A DNA stretch of 64,000 bases from contig NZ_CP059600.1 of the NCBI RefSeq assembly GCF_022369475.1, positions 1,426,001-1,490,000 on the forward strand, read 5' to 3'. The position numbers and the translations under genes are program-made. Shown here in pieces: positions 20,796 through 30,013 of this stretch. Numbering within the stretch: position 1 is the stretch's first letter; each line of letters opens with the position of its first letter. The notes below the pieces were generated by a model, which was not told the DNA's origin, searched no databases, and saw nothing but the letters and a program-made list of their open reading frames with translations. Source of the DNA: Campylobacter sp. RM12651. GTDB taxonomy: Bacteria; Campylobacterota; Campylobacteria; Campylobacterales; Campylobacteraceae.

Positions 20796-23402
20796 TTATT
20801 TTAATTTATCCCAACTTTTCCCAACACTCAAACTCGTTTTTAGTTTAACTTTTAAACCATAAGCATTTTCCATTATATTTTGAGCTATTTTTGAAAATTC
20901 CAATACATATTCATCTTTTACTTCAAAAATTAACTCATCGTGAATTTGCAATATCAATTTTGCATTTTCACTCAAATATGGATAAATCTTAATCATAGCT
21001 AATTTAATTAAATCTGCTGCCGAACCTTGCAAAATGCTATTTATACATTCTCTATCGTTTGCATTATTTATCTTAATATCATTTGTATATTTGAAAAATC
21101 TTTTCCTACCTAAAAGCGTTTTGATATAACCTAAATCTTTTGTTTGTTTTTTTGTATTTTCAAAATATTCTTTAATCAAACTAAAAGAAGCAAAATATTT
21201 TTTAATATAATCACTTGCATCACTATATGGTATTTTTAACTCTTCACTAAGTCTTCTAGCACCCATTCCATAAATTAGACCAAAATTTATGCTTTTTGCA
21301 TAATTTCTTTTATCTTTATCGCTCGTGCCAAAAATCTCAATAGCAGTTCTTGTATGAATGTCTTCATCAAATAAAAATGCTTTTAATAAATTTTCATCTT
21401 GGCTAAAATGAGCCAACATTCTAAGCTCAATTTGAGAATAATCAAGACTAATAAATGAATAGCCAGTTTGCGGGATAAAAGCTTCTTTTAGAAAACTTGC
21501 GTATTTGCTTCTAGCAGGGATATTTTGTAGATTTGGATTATTTGAGCTAAGTCTTCCTGTTGCTGTGCCTGTTTGTAAAAAGTTTGAACGCACTTTGAAA
21601 TTCTCTTGATTATCTACATTTAACTCAAGCAATGGTAAAACATAAGTGCTAAGGACTTTGCTAGCGGTTCTATATTCTAAAATCAATTCAGCAATAGGAT
21701 GCTCTATGCTTTGCAAGGCTGCTTCATTGGTTGAGCCTTTATGATTATCAGGTAGTTTTAATTTATCATATAAAATCTCTTTAAGTTGCTTTGGAGAATT
21801 TAAATTAAAGCTTAAGCCAACCATATTAAATATCTGATTTTCTAATTCTTTCAAATTAAGCTCTAATATATTTTGAAGATTTAATAATTTTTCTTTATTT
21901 AGTGTAATTCCATTATTTTCTAAAGAAATTAAAACTTTAATAAACTCACATTCAAAATCAAATTCTTTTTTACGTTCATCATCTAAGTTTTTAAAAGCGT
22001 GTTCATAAATTGCTTTAGTTATAAACGCATCTTCACTTGCATATTCACAAGCTAATTTGGTATCAATATCGCTAAAATTTTCGCCCTTTTTAACTACTTC
22101 TTCATAAGCTAAACAAGTATAATCAAAATACTCCTTAGCAAGATAATCAAGTGAGTATTTAGAACTTGAATCAAGTAGCCAAGCAGCTATCATACTATCT
22201 TTAAATTTCTTTGGATATGAAATACCTAAGTCATTTTTCAGCATTTTTAAATCAAATTTTAAATTATGACCTATTATTACTTTTTCAAATATCTTATTTA
22301 TAGCTTTTATAGCATCTTCTTTAGCAATATTTTTTGCATTTTTATGTAGTATTGGAACATAATAGCTTTTATCTTGATTGCAAAACGAAAATCCAACTAT
22401 CTTATCATCATAATTAAGCCCTGTTGTTTCGGTGTCAAACCCAACCTCATCACCTAAATTGTCTATAATCTTAAATAATTCTTCTTTATCATCTAATAAG
22501 GTTTTTGTATATTTTAAGCTTACTTGTTTTTCTTCTTTTATCTCATTTTGTTTATCTATAAATTTTAAGAATTTAAATAATTCAAATTCTCTTAATTCAT
22601 CTTCAATATTATTAAATATATTAATACTTGGCTTACTAGCCTTGCTTAGAAAATCTCCTAAAGGCAAATCATCAACTAATTTTGCTAATTTTTTAGATAA
22701 AACTGCATCATCTTTATGTTCGGCTAATTTTTTTTGAGAACTTTTATTGCCTAATACATTTAGATTTTTATATACATTATCAAGGCTATCGTATTCGTTT
22801 AATAGTTTTTTAGCAGCAACTGGTCCAATACCAGGAATACCTTTAAAATTATCAGCACTATCGCCTACTAAGGTTAAATAATCAAGCATTTGATAAGGCT
22901 TAACTCCAAATTTCTCAATACAAGCTAACTCGTTTATAATCTCATAATTCTTACCAATTAACTCGGTATTATTGTCATCAAGCAATTGATAAAGGTCTTT
23001 ATCGGTTGAATAAATGCTAGTAAATAAGCCTTGTTGCTTAGCAAACTTACTAACACTAGCAATAATATCATCAGCTTCATAATTAGGCATTTCTATTGAT
23101 AAAAATCCTGATTTTTTAATAAGTTCAATACATACTGGAATTTGCTCTTTTAATTCAGGCTCTAATTCTTTTCTATTAGCCTTATAATCAGGTAAAAGCT
23201 CTTTTCTAAATGACCCGCCCGAGCTATCTAGTGCAAAAACTACATAATCACATTCAATTTCTTCAACAATTTTTAACATAAAATTTAATAAACCAAATAT
23301 CATTCCTATTGGTTTTTCATCTTTTGCACTTTTTAAATTCCTCATCGCATAATAAGAGCGAAATAGCACATTTAAAGTATCTACTACTATTATTTTTTTC
23401 AT
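20796..23402 (-). CDS. polA: DNA polymerase I
   Basis: 868 residues. The N-terminal 5'-3' nuclease has YYAMRNL, EADDIIAS, STDKDLYQLLD and VGDSADNFKGIPGIGPVAAKKLL. The central 3'-5' exonuclease keeps its acidic FDTETTGL. The polymerase domain has GRLSSNNPNLQNIP, DYSQIELRMLAH (motif A), RNYAKSINFGLIYGMG (motif B) and QIHDELIFEV (motif C). Acts in Okazaki fragment processing and repair. All three activities look intact. Confidence 0.97.
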   Translation of the reverse strand: MKKIIVVDTLNVLFRSYYAMRNLKSAKDEKPIGMIFGLLNFMLKIVEEIECDYVVFALDSSGGSFRKELLPDYKANRKELEPELKEQIPVCIELIKKSGFLSIEMPNYEADDIIASVSKFAKQQGLFTSIYSTDKDLYQLLDDNNTELIGKNYEIINELACIEKFGVKPYQMLDYLTLVGDSADNFKGIPGIGPVAAKKLLNEYDSLDNVYKNLNVLGNKSSQKKLAEHKDDAVLSKKLAKLVDDLPLGDFLSKASKPSINIFNNIEDELREFELFKFLKFIDKQNEIKEEKQVSLKYTKTLLDDKEELFKIIDNLGDEVGFDTETTGLNYDDKIVGFSFCNQDKSYYVPILHKNAKNIAKEDAIKAINKIFEKVIIGHNLKFDLKMLKNDLGISYPKKFKDSMIAAWLLDSSSKYSLDYLAKEYFDYTCLAYEEVVKKGENFSDIDTKLACEYASEDAFITKAIYEHAFKNLDDERKKEFDFECEFIKVLISLENNGITLNKEKLLNLQNILELNLKELENQIFNMVGLSFNLNSPKQLKEILYDKLKLPDNHKGSTNEAALQSIEHPIAELILEYRTASKVLSTYVLPLLELNVDNQENFKVRSNFLQTGTATGRLSSNNPNLQNIPARSKYASFLKEAFIPQTGYSFISLDYSQIELRMLAHFSQDENLLKAFLFDEDIHTRTAIEIFGTSDKDKRNYAKSINFGLIYGMGARRLSEELKIPYSDASDYIKKYFASFSLIKEYFENTKKQTKDLGYIKTLLGRKRFFKYTNDIKINNANDRECINSILQGSAADLIKLAMIKIYPYLSENAKLILQIHDELIFEVKDEYVLEFSKIAQNIMENAYGLKVKLKTSLSVGKSWDKLK

Positions 23403-23533
23403 ATTTTCTACCTTTGATTTTGCCTTTATGTTATCAAAAGAATAATTAATAAAACTAATAAAAAACTAATTTTCATTTTTAATTTACTTTAAAGTTTAAT
23501 TTAATAAATTTCGTGTTTTTTAAAGGAGATTTT

Positions 23534-24454
23534 ATGAAAAAAATTAGCGATTTTATTTCAAAAAATTTAGCTATTTTGGTTTTAGTTTGCACTGCTTTTG
23601 CTTTGTTTTATCCAAGTATTTCTAATATTATTAAGACAAGTTATGTTAATTATTTGCTTGGAATTATTATGTTTGGAATGGGGCTTAGTGTTAGAGCTAG
23701 TGATTTTAAGGAATTATTTTTAAGACCTAAAGATGTGATTATAGGTATTTTTGCACAATTTATAATAATGCCTTTTATAGCTTTTGTTTTGATTTTTGTT
23801 TTCAAACTTGATAGTGCTTTAGCAATAGGTGTTGCTTTAGTTGGTGCTTGTCCTGGTGGCACTAGCTCAAATGTGATTAGCTACCTAGCAAAAGCTGATG
23901 TTGCTTTATCAGTTAGTATTACAAGCTGCACTACGATTTTAGCTCCGATAATTACTCCATTTATTACTTATTTATTAGTTGGAAAAAGCATTGATATTAA
24001 CGCTATTTCAATGTTTGTTAGCATTATTCAAGTGATAATTATTCCTATTTTATTAGGTGTTTTAGCTCATAAGTTTTTACCTAAAATTACTGAAAAATTA
24101 CAAGATATTTTGCCACTTATTTCAACCTTTGGAATTGTAGCTATAGTAATGAGCGTAGTTGGTGCGAACGCAACAAAAATCTTAGATAATTTAGGCATTA
24201 TTTTAATAGTTGTAATGCTTCATAATGTCTTAGGCTATCTTTTAGGCTTTTTTGCTGGAAAAATCTTTAAATTAGAATTAGCAAAACAAAAAACTCTAGC
24301 AATAGAAGTAGGAATGCAAAACTCAGGCTTAGCTGCTTCACTAGCAACTACTCATTTTGCTGCTTATCCTTTAGCTGCTGTTGTGGCTGCTTTATTTAGC
24401 GTGTGGCACAATATTTCAGGTGGGATTTTAGCAACAATTTTTAGAAGATTTTAA
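23534..24454 (+). CDS. Bile acid:sodium symporter family (BASS) transporter
   Basis: 306 residues with about nine to ten helices. The family hallmarks GMGLSVRASDF, ACPGGTSSNVISYLAKADVALSVSIT and, near the end, EVGMQNSGLAASLATTHF are present, which fits the YocS/PanS-like branch of sodium-coupled organic anion carriers. The substrate cannot be read from the sequence. A GTG at 23513 is possible, but AAAGGAG lies just before the ATG at 23534. Monocistronic with a strong terminator. Confidence 0.88.
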   Translation: MKKISDFISKNLAILVLVCTAFALFYPSISNIIKTSYVNYLLGIIMFGMGLSVRASDFKELFLRPKDVIIGIFAQFIIMPFIAFVLIFVFKLDSALAIGVALVGACPGGTSSNVISYLAKADVALSVSITSCTTILAPIITPFITYLLVGKSIDINAISMFVSIIQVIIIPILLGVLAHKFLPKITEKLQDILPLISTFGIVAIVMSVVGANATKILDNLGIILIVVMLHNVLGYLLGFFAGKIFKLELAKQKTLAIEVGMQNSGLAASLATTHFAAYPLAAVVAALFSVWHNISGGILATIFRRF

Positions 24455-24459
24455 TATTT

Positions 24460-24493
24460 ATAATTCCTATTTTAATTTTAAAATAGGAATTAT
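24460..24493. terminator. Terminator after the BASS gene
   Basis: ATAATTCCTATTTTA and TAAAATAGGAATTAT form a perfect 15-bp stem around a 4-nt loop, 5 nt past the stop, with a T-rich tail. It should also stop the minus-strand genes that converge here. Confidence 0.9.
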
Positions 24494-24535
24494 TTTAAAT
24501 TAATTTGTAAAACTAAACTAGCTTCTTTTAAATAA

Positions 24536-24667
24536 TCAACAACTTTTTTTAATCGTTTTAAATTCTTCTTCGCTTTTTGGCTTTTCGCCTGTTTTTTCAC
24601 ATTCAGCTAAGTATTTTTCATAGCTTTGAGTTTTTGTTTTAAAAAATGCTTTAAGCTTTTTAAACAT
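24536..24667 (-). CDS. YbdD/YjiX-like microprotein, 43 residues
   Basis: Reads MFKKLKAFFKTKTQSYEKYL at the start and ends EEEFKTIKKSC. It shares with 24714-24869 and with the YbdD partner of cstA (27345-27503) the pattern: basic amphipathic start, YExYL, a Pro/charged stretch, EEF, and a terminal Cys. It lies 46 nt downstream of a close relative, so it is probably cotranscribed with it. No function is known; YbdD of E. coli accompanies CstA. Confidence 0.65.
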   Translation of the reverse strand: MFKKLKAFFKTKTQSYEKYLAECEKTGEKPKSEEEFKTIKKSC

Positions 24668-24713
24668 TGCTTGTCCTTAATCTTGTATAAGCAAACTTGC
24701 TTCTTAATTAACC

Positions 24714-24869
24714 TCAAGCACAATTAGAATTTAAACGCTCTTTCTCACGCTTTAAAAATTCTTCTTTGCTTAAAGGCTCTTCATTTGGGTATTTTTCCTT
24801 ATGCTCTTTTAAATAAGCTTCATAATCAGGAATACCACAAGCTGCTTTGAGTTTATCAAAAAATCCCAT
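24714..24869 (-). CDS. YbdD/YjiX-like microprotein, 51 residues
   Basis: Begins MGFFDKLKAACGIPDYEAYL, then HKEKYPNEEPLSKEEFLKRE and ends NSNCA. GIPDYEAYL and the P-x-S/T-K/Y-EEF block match the YbdD/YjiX family, which normally follows cstA; here it stands about 2.6 kb away from cstA. AAGGAGAAAGC gives a good RBS before the ATG. Two Cys residues (11 and 50) remain. Confidence 0.75.
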   Translation of the reverse strand: MGFFDKLKAACGIPDYEAYLKEHKEKYPNEEPLSKEEFLKREKERLNSNCA

Positions 24870-24923
24870 AGCTTTCTCCTTAAGTTAAAATAAAATCTAA
24901 AGATAACATAAAAGATTTGCTAA

Positions 24924-25445
24924 TCAATCTCTTTTATGCTCTAATCTAAATTCTCTTGGATTTTGTGGATTTTTACCTTGCCATAATCCTAATTTATTGG
25001 CTCTTGCGTATTTTTCATCATCTAAATATTTTTTCGTATAGTTTTGATACGACCACGCACAACCATTTCTTACCATTGCTTTATTTATATCTTCGCCATT
25101 AGCATAGACAATACCTACAACCCGTCCATATTTATCTTTGTCTTTAATCTCTAACTTAATATCTTTATTTTTAAGAAAATCACTTAGCATATTTTTACAA
25201 AATTGCCCGTATTCTTGAGCGCTTTCAGGTGCGTCTATGCCATAAAATCTCACTTTGATTTTTTCTCCTTTGCTAAGCAAAACTATAGTATCTCCATCAC
25301 TTACTTTTTCTAGTGAATACTCTTTAGTAAAAGAAGTAAAATAAGAAAAATTTGCAACTACTAAAAAAACAATTAAAGCAATTATTTGATATTTAAATGG
25401 TAATTTTTTAATTAATTGCATTTGTGCTTTTGTTGGTTTTTTCAT
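24924..25445 (-). CDS. Membrane-anchored thermonuclease (SNase-like) family protein
   Basis: 173 residues. One membrane helix near 18-38 (YQIIALIVFLVVANFSYF) is followed by an SNase domain: VSDGDTIVLL, KVRFYGIDAPESAQEYG, DKYGRVVGIVY, and DINKAMVRNGCAWSY. The Arg and Asp/Glu residues expected at the calcium-dependent active site are present (RFYGIDAPE; GR). Likely a cell-surface or periplasmic nuclease that cuts DNA or RNA, as known in Campylobacter. Divergent from argO. Confidence 0.9.
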   Translation of the reverse strand: MKKPTKAQMQLIKKLPFKYQIIALIVFLVVANFSYFTSFTKEYSLEKVSDGDTIVLLSKGEKIKVRFYGIDAPESAQEYGQFCKNMLSDFLKNKDIKLEIKDKDKYGRVVGIVYANGEDINKAMVRNGCAWSYQNYTKKYLDDEKYARANKLGLWQGKNPQNPREFRLEHKRD

Positions 25446-25499
25446 ATTAATCCTTAAAATTATTTTTTTATATAATATTATTTTTAAAAGGATTTTACA

Positions 25500-26108
25500 A
25501 TGGTTTTTATAAAAGGTTTTATATTAATATTATCATTAATTGTTGCTATCGGAGCTCAAAATATGTTTGTAATAAAACAAGCAATATTAAAAAATCATAT
25601 AATTTTAATATGCAGTATTTGTTTTATTTGCGATGCTATTTTACTTGCTTGTGGAGTATTTGGAGTTGGTAAAGTATTATTAAAAAATGAAACAATGAGT
25701 TTAATAGTTACAATTTTAGGTATGTTATTTTTAATCACTTATGCGATGATTTCACTAAAATCAGCCTTTATGAACACTAATTGTGATTTTCAAAATGATA
25801 ATGAAAAATTAAGTGTAAAAAAAGCAATAACTTTAACCTTAGCAATTACTTTACTAAACCCACATGTTTATTTAGATACCATATTTTTAGTTGGAGCAAA
25901 CGCTATAAATATTCAACAAAATGAAAGGATATTATTTTTCTTAGGTGGTGTATGTGCTTCTTTTTTGTGGTTTTTTTCTTTAGGATTAGGAGTTAGTAAA
26001 ATTAGTAAAATACTTTTAAATAAAAAAATATATTTTTTTATAGAAATATTAACTAGCCTAATAATGATTTATATAGCTTATGATTTATTAAAAATTTTAA
26101 TCAATTAG
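25500..26108 (+). CDS. argO: LysE/ArgO family amino acid exporter
   Basis: 202 residues with six helices. IVAIGAQNMFVIKQAI, CDAILLACGVFGVG, and LLNPHVYLDTIFLVGANA are hallmarks of the LysE/ArgO branch, which exports basic amino acids such as arginine or lysine. AAAGGATTTTACA precedes the ATG. Monocistronic, with hairpins after the stop. Confidence 0.9.
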   Translation: MVFIKGFILILSLIVAIGAQNMFVIKQAILKNHIILICSICFICDAILLACGVFGVGKVLLKNETMSLIVTILGMLFLITYAMISLKSAFMNTNCDFQNDNEKLSVKKAITLTLAITLLNPHVYLDTIFLVGANAINIQQNERILFFLGGVCASFLWFFSLGLGVSKISKILLNKKIYFFIEILTSLIMIYIAYDLLKILIN

Positions 26109-26141
26109 CCGTAAAATAGCTTTTTCGTTATTATTTTACGC
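26109..26141 (+). terminator. Terminator of argO
   Basis: CGTAAAATA pairs with TATTTTACG directly after the argO stop, followed by a pyrimidine-rich stretch. Confidence 0.75.
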
Positions 26142-26224
26142 TTTCTAATTTTAACTTTTTGATGATTTTAAATTCTAGTATTTAAAACACTAGTCTAATC
26201 TTAGAATTTTAATTTTTATTTATA

Positions 26225-26260
26225 CATTAAGCTTTGTTATAAAAATAACAGAGCTTAATG
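26225..26260. terminator. Strong hairpin between argO and a converging small gene
   Basis: CATTAAGCTTTGTTAT and ATAACAGAGCTTAATG form a 16-bp stem with one G-T pair around a 4-nt A loop, followed by TTTTTAT on the plus strand. Its best fit is a second stop for argO and a stop for the minus-strand gene that ends at 26291. Confidence 0.75.
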
Positions 26261-26290
26261 TTTTTATAACTTTAAGATAAAAATATTAAA

Positions 26291-26605
26291 TCAGTTTTGT
26301 GTTTTATTTTTATTCTTAGCTTTTTGCATAAAATATAATGCTATTAACGCTATTACAAATCCTAAGATAAAAGTTAAACCATAAGAAGCATATAGTTCTA
26401 ATGCTAAACGTTCTTGCGATATAAATTTATCAAATTCCCCTACACTTTTTACTAAGTTAATTGTTGCTTCAATATTTTTCAACGAGTTATAAGGGTTATT
26501 AGGATTCTTTAAATACAACATAAAAGTAAATACCTTAGTGCTAAATAAACTAGCAGCTATTAAACCTACAATAACACCAATACCGATATTTTTCTTTTTT
26601 TTCAT
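26291..26605 (-). CDS. Small two-helix membrane protein of unknown function
   Basis: 104 residues. Helix 1 is IGIGVIVGLIAASLF near the start, helix 2 is GLTFILGFVIALIALYFM near the end, and a charged loop of about 45 residues lies between. Both ends are Lys-rich, so they probably face the cytosol. I do not recognise the family. The ATG follows AAAGGAAAA. It has its own spacers on both sides and may be a single-gene unit. Confidence 0.65.
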   Translation of the reverse strand: MKKKKNIGIGVIVGLIAASLFSTKVFTFMLYLKNPNNPYNSLKNIEATINLVKSVGEFDKFISQERLALELYASYGLTFILGFVIALIALYFMQKAKNKNKTQN

Positions 26606-26786
26606 TTTTTTCCTTTAATTTTATTTTCTTTATTTTTAATTTTAAAATGGATTAAAGGCAAAATATAGGCAAAATAACTTTGCAATATTTAACCTTACAA
26701 ATTATTTAGCTTTTAATAATTCTGTTCTTTGCTATTATCTTTTGCACTAATTTTGCCGTTATTTGGTATTGAAAACCAATTATTAC

Positions 26787-27164
26787 TTAGCCTATAGCTT
26801 GTAAAATTTTTTGATAATTACTTTGTTGAATTGCTTTATATACAAAATAAATATCTATTAAAACATAAATATATAAAGCCCATAAAATAAATATCCCTAT
26901 AAAAAGAAATACACTAATTAAGCCTATTAAAAATATTCCTAATTTTAAAAAACCTAAAGACCTATTACCTTGATAAAACCTATCAATACCTAATATCCCG
27001 AAGAAAAACCCTAAATTCATTGCCAATATAGGGTGTTTGTAATTAATACAAGAAAGATTTTTAAATTTTTCTTCACTTAAGCTGTCAAGTTTATTGCTTA
27101 GCATAAACTTTTGCTCGCTTGATATTTTATTATCAAGCAACATTAAATAAGAACTTTTGTCCAT
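26787..27164 (-). CDS. TM2-domain membrane protein
   Basis: 125 residues. An acidic helical N-terminal part (about 1-45) precedes a TM2 domain: AMNLGFFFGILGIDRFYQGN, GFLKLG, and a last helix ending DIYFVYKAI. The DRF motif between the two helices is typical. Bacterial TM2 proteins are of unknown role. The ATG has AAAGGAG upstream. Its promoter appears to contain a run of ten G, so the gene may switch on and off by slippage. Confidence 0.85.
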   Translation of the reverse strand: MDKSSYLMLLDNKISSEQKFMLSNKLDSLSEEKFKNLSCINYKHPILAMNLGFFFGILGIDRFYQGNRSLGFLKLGIFLIGLISVFLFIGIFILWALYIYVLIDIYFVYKAIQQSNYQKILQAIG

Positions 27165-27193
27165 AATGACTCCTTTGATTAAATAAAAGAGCT

Positions 27194-27220
27194 ATTGTAA
27201 TACCCCCCCCCCGCTAACAA
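27194..27220 (-). promoter_or_regulatory. Candidate phase-variable promoter of the TM2 gene (G10 spacer)
   Basis: On the minus strand TTGTTA (27220-27215) and TACAAT (27199-27194) resemble -35 and -10 boxes. The 15 nt between them are GC, ten G (27212-27203) and TAT. Gaining two G would give the optimal 17-nt spacing. Homopolymer G/C runs of this length are the usual slippage sites in Campylobacter. The TM2 ATG lies about 30 nt further on. Confidence 0.55.
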
Positions 27221-27344
27221 GAAGTTAATGGATTAAAATTATTTAATAATTATTCAAGATTTTTAAAAATAAAATTATAAAAAAAAGATAAAAATATGTG
27301 CTAATAAAGATAATTTGTATTAGCTAACTAGCTACTTAAATTTA

Positions 27345-27503
27345 TCAGCATTTTGTTTTACGCTTGCTTGTTTGTTCTATGAAAAACTCCTTTTTAGTTA
27401 AAGGAGTTTTATCAGGGTGCATTTTCTTAAAATGCTCTAAATATTTTTCATAATCAGGTGCTCCAAGCATTGCGTAAAAAAACTCACGAAGCTGCTTTTT
27501 CAT
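27345..27503 (-). CDS. ybdD: YbdD/YjiX family protein, partner of CstA
   Basis: 52 residues: MKKQLREFFYAMLGAPDYEK, then HFKKMHPDKTPLTKKEFFIE and a C-terminal Cys. GxPDYExYLEH and HPDxxPxT form the family signature. It overlaps the end of cstA by 20 nt, so it is translated from the same mRNA, as in E. coli. Too short for default gene finders. The family's biochemical role is not established. Confidence 0.88.
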   Translation of the reverse strand: MKKQLREFFYAMLGAPDYEKYLEHFKKMHPDKTPLTKKEFFIEQTSKRKTKC

Positions 27504-29568
27504 AAACCACTTCTTTAAGTGGAATGCTAAACCTATTAGAATAACTTTCTTTCCAAATTAGAACGAATTTAATTCCAACTATTATGGTAACTAATAAGAA
27601 GAAAATCGTTAAAATAGCATTTACTACATTAGAATGTGCCACTTGTTTAGCTTTATTAAATTCTTTTAAAGTCGCTTCACTATTATCTCCTGCATTAATT
27701 TTTACTAATAATTCATCAGCTTTAGCAAAATTAATTTGAGCTGTTGCTACGTGAGAAATTGAGTTTGCGATTTTGCTTTCACTTTGTGGTAATACCTTTG
27801 CAATACCTGCTGTAAATGTAGTTGAGATTACAAAAAGCGCAGGTAAAACAATAGCTAAGATATACTTTCTTTTTCCCATTTTAATAAATACAGAGCCACA
27901 TAAAAACATAGCAACTACTGCTAAAAGTTGATTTGATACGCCAAAAAGCGACCAAAGTGAATAAATTCCACCAAGTGGGTCAATAGCACCACCATATAAG
28001 AACCAACCCCATCCGGCAACACAAATTAAAGTAGCGAATATATTTGCTCCTAAATTACTTGTGTTTGCAAGTGGCTTATAAACATTTCCTAACATATCTT
28101 GAACCATAAATCTACAAGTTCTAGTTCCCGCATCAACTGCTGTTAAGATAAATAATGCTTCAAATAAAATAGCGAAGTGATACCAAAATGCCATCATTTC
28201 CTTTCCACCGATTAGCTCGTGAATAATTAATGATAAGCCTATTGCAAATGTAGGTGCTCCACCTGTTCTACTTAATATAGTGCTCTCACCTATATCATTA
28301 GCAAGTGTTTGAATATCAGCAGGAGTTACGCTAAATCCCCAAGCACTAATAGCTGCACTAGCACTCTCAAGTGTCGTGCCTATAATTGCTGGTGCTGAAT
28401 TTATTGCAAAATATACTCCAGGTTGAAGTATACAAGCAGCAATTAAAGCCATAATAGCAACCGCACTCTCCATTAACATTGAACCATAGCCTACCATTTT
28501 TGCTTGTGTTTCATTTTCTAGCATTTTTGGACTTGTTCCACTAGAAATTAATGCGTGAAAGCCTGAAATCGCCCCACAAGCAATATTTATGAATAAAAAT
28601 GGAAATAATCCACCTGCAAAAACAGGGCCTGTGCCATCTATAAAATGTGTAACTTTTGCCATTTTAATTTCAGGAGAAACTAAAACAACACAAATAGCCA
28701 TTATCAAAATTACACCAATTTTTAAAAATGTTGAAAGATAATCTCTTGGTGCAAGTAAAAACCAAACTGGTAAAATCGCAGCTATCATTCCATAGCCCAT
28801 CATTATAAAGCTAAGTTCAAGAACGCTAAAATCAAAATGTCTTGCTAAATCAGGGTCGTTTGATACAACTTTTCCTAAATATAAAGCTATCATAAGTAAA
28901 ACAAAGCCAATTATACTAGCTTCTCCGACTGCACCTGGGCGAATAAATCTCATATAAATTCCCATAAAAATAGCAATAGGAATTGTTGAAGCTATTGTAA
29001 ATGTCCCCCAAGGAGAATGTGCTAAAGCTTTTACAACAACCATAGCTAAAATAGCAATGATAATTAGCATAATAAGAAAAATTCCTATCATAGAAACAAC
29101 ACCAACGAAATTCCCCATCTCGTCTTTAATCATTTCGCCAAGACTTTTTCCACCGCGTCTGCTTGATACAAAAAGCACAACAAAATCATGCACGCTACCA
29201 ACTAAAACGCCACCAATTAATATCCATAATACACTAGGTAAATATCCCATTTGAGCTGCTAGGATTGGTCCAACAAGTGGTCCTGCACCTGCAATTGCAG
29301 CAAAGTGATGGCCAAATAAAACATATTTGTTTGTAGGAACAAAGTCTTTTCCATCATTAAGTGCTACAGCAGGAGTAATCTTAGTAGCATCAACGCCGCA
29401 AAGCTTAGTTTCTATAAACAAAGCATAAAATCTATAGCCGATTGTATAAATACAAACAGCAGCTACAACTATCCAAGCAGCATTTATTGTTTCGCCATTA
29501 TTTAAAGCAATAACGCCCATACAAAACGCTCCAAGAATAGCAACAACTATCCATAAAAGCTTATTCAT
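27484..29568 (-). CDS. cstA: Carbon starvation protein CstA (peptide/pyruvate transporter family)
   Basis: 694 residues with about 16 to 18 helices. Motifs: FGHHFAAIAGAGPLVGPILAAQMGYLPS, GGVLVGSVHDF, SSRRGGKSLGEM, GAISGFHALISSGTSPKML, and LTAVDAGTRTCRFMVQD. In Campylobacter and E. coli CstA takes up peptides; some family members (BtsT) take pyruvate. Induced on starvation elsewhere; regulation is not visible here. ybdD follows with overlap. Confidence 0.95.
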   Translation of the reverse strand: MNKLLWIVVAILGAFCMGVIALNNGETINAAWIVVAAVCIYTIGYRFYALFIETKLCGVDATKITPAVALNDGKDFVPTNKYVLFGHHFAAIAGAGPLVGPILAAQMGYLPSVLWILIGGVLVGSVHDFVVLFVSSRRGGKSLGEMIKDEMGNFVGVVSMIGIFLIMLIIIAILAMVVVKALAHSPWGTFTIASTIPIAIFMGIYMRFIRPGAVGEASIIGFVLLMIALYLGKVVSNDPDLARHFDFSVLELSFIMMGYGMIAAILPVWFLLAPRDYLSTFLKIGVILIMAICVVLVSPEIKMAKVTHFIDGTGPVFAGGLFPFLFINIACGAISGFHALISSGTSPKMLENETQAKMVGYGSMLMESAVAIMALIAACILQPGVYFAINSAPAIIGTTLESASAAISAWGFSVTPADIQTLANDIGESTILSRTGGAPTFAIGLSLIIHELIGGKEMMAFWYHFAILFEALFILTAVDAGTRTCRFMVQDMLGNVYKPLANTSNLGANIFATLICVAGWGWFLYGGAIDPLGGIYSLWSLFGVSNQLLAVVAMFLCGSVFIKMGKRKYILAIVLPALFVISTTFTAGIAKVLPQSESKIANSISHVATAQINFAKADELLVKINAGDNSEATLKEFNKAKQVAHSNVVNAILTIFFLLVTIIVGIKFVLIWKESYSNRFSIPLKEVVYEKAAS

Positions 29569-29618
29569 AGCTTCTCCTTAAAAATAAATTAATTTTTTAA
29601 TCTAATTAAAAATGTGAG

Positions 29619-29649
29619 TAAGTATTATAATCTAAAATTATAATACTTA
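29619..29649 (-). terminator. Probable terminator of the nap operon
   Basis: TAAGTATTATAA and TTATAATACTTA form a 12-bp stem around a 7-nt loop, about 50 nt past the napD stop. The stem is AT-rich and the following T run is imperfect. Confidence 0.55.
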
Positions 29650-29701
29650 TAAGAATTTTATATTAAAAGATAAAAATATAAAAAAATTACGAGTTAAATT
29701 A

Positions 29702-30013
29702 TTAATATTTATTATAAATGTTTCCATAATACTCAATATTCTCTGCATTGCCTAAAGCATTTACTTTATCTGCTATTTTTTGAGCGTTAATTTCTAAATC
29801 AAATTCACTAGCTTCACTAAAAGCCATATTAACATCTATAACACTATCTAATCGCTTAATGGCATTAAAAGTTGCTAAAGTATTGTCAAAATCACTAGCT
29901 TCAATTAAAACGATAAATTTTTTATCAATTACTTGCTCTATGTTGGCATCTTTTATATTTTTTATTTCGTTTTCAAATTCTTCATTTGCAATAACTACTA
30001 AAGATGAAATCAT
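29702..30013 (-). CDS. napD: NapD, chaperone of nitrate reductase NapA
   Basis: 103 residues with a ferredoxin-like fold pattern (ISSLVVIAN at the start, IEQVIDKKFIVLIEASDFDNTLATFNAI in the middle, VIDVNMAFS). NapD binds the twin-arginine signal peptide of NapA and holds back export until cofactor insertion is complete. Its start shares a base with the napL stop. Last gene of the nap operon, as in C. jejuni. Confidence 0.88.
   Translation of the reverse strand: MISSLVVIANEEFENEIKNIKDANIEQVIDKKFIVLIEASDFDNTLATFNAIKRLDSVIDVNMAFSEASEFDLEINAQKIADKVNALGNAENIEYYGNIYNKY

Noticed and set aside
26695-26786. Possible protein tail downstream of the TM2 gene in another frame (SYRLSNNWFSIPNNGK)
   Set aside because: It has no start of its own and TM2 already ends at a typical place; probably chance.
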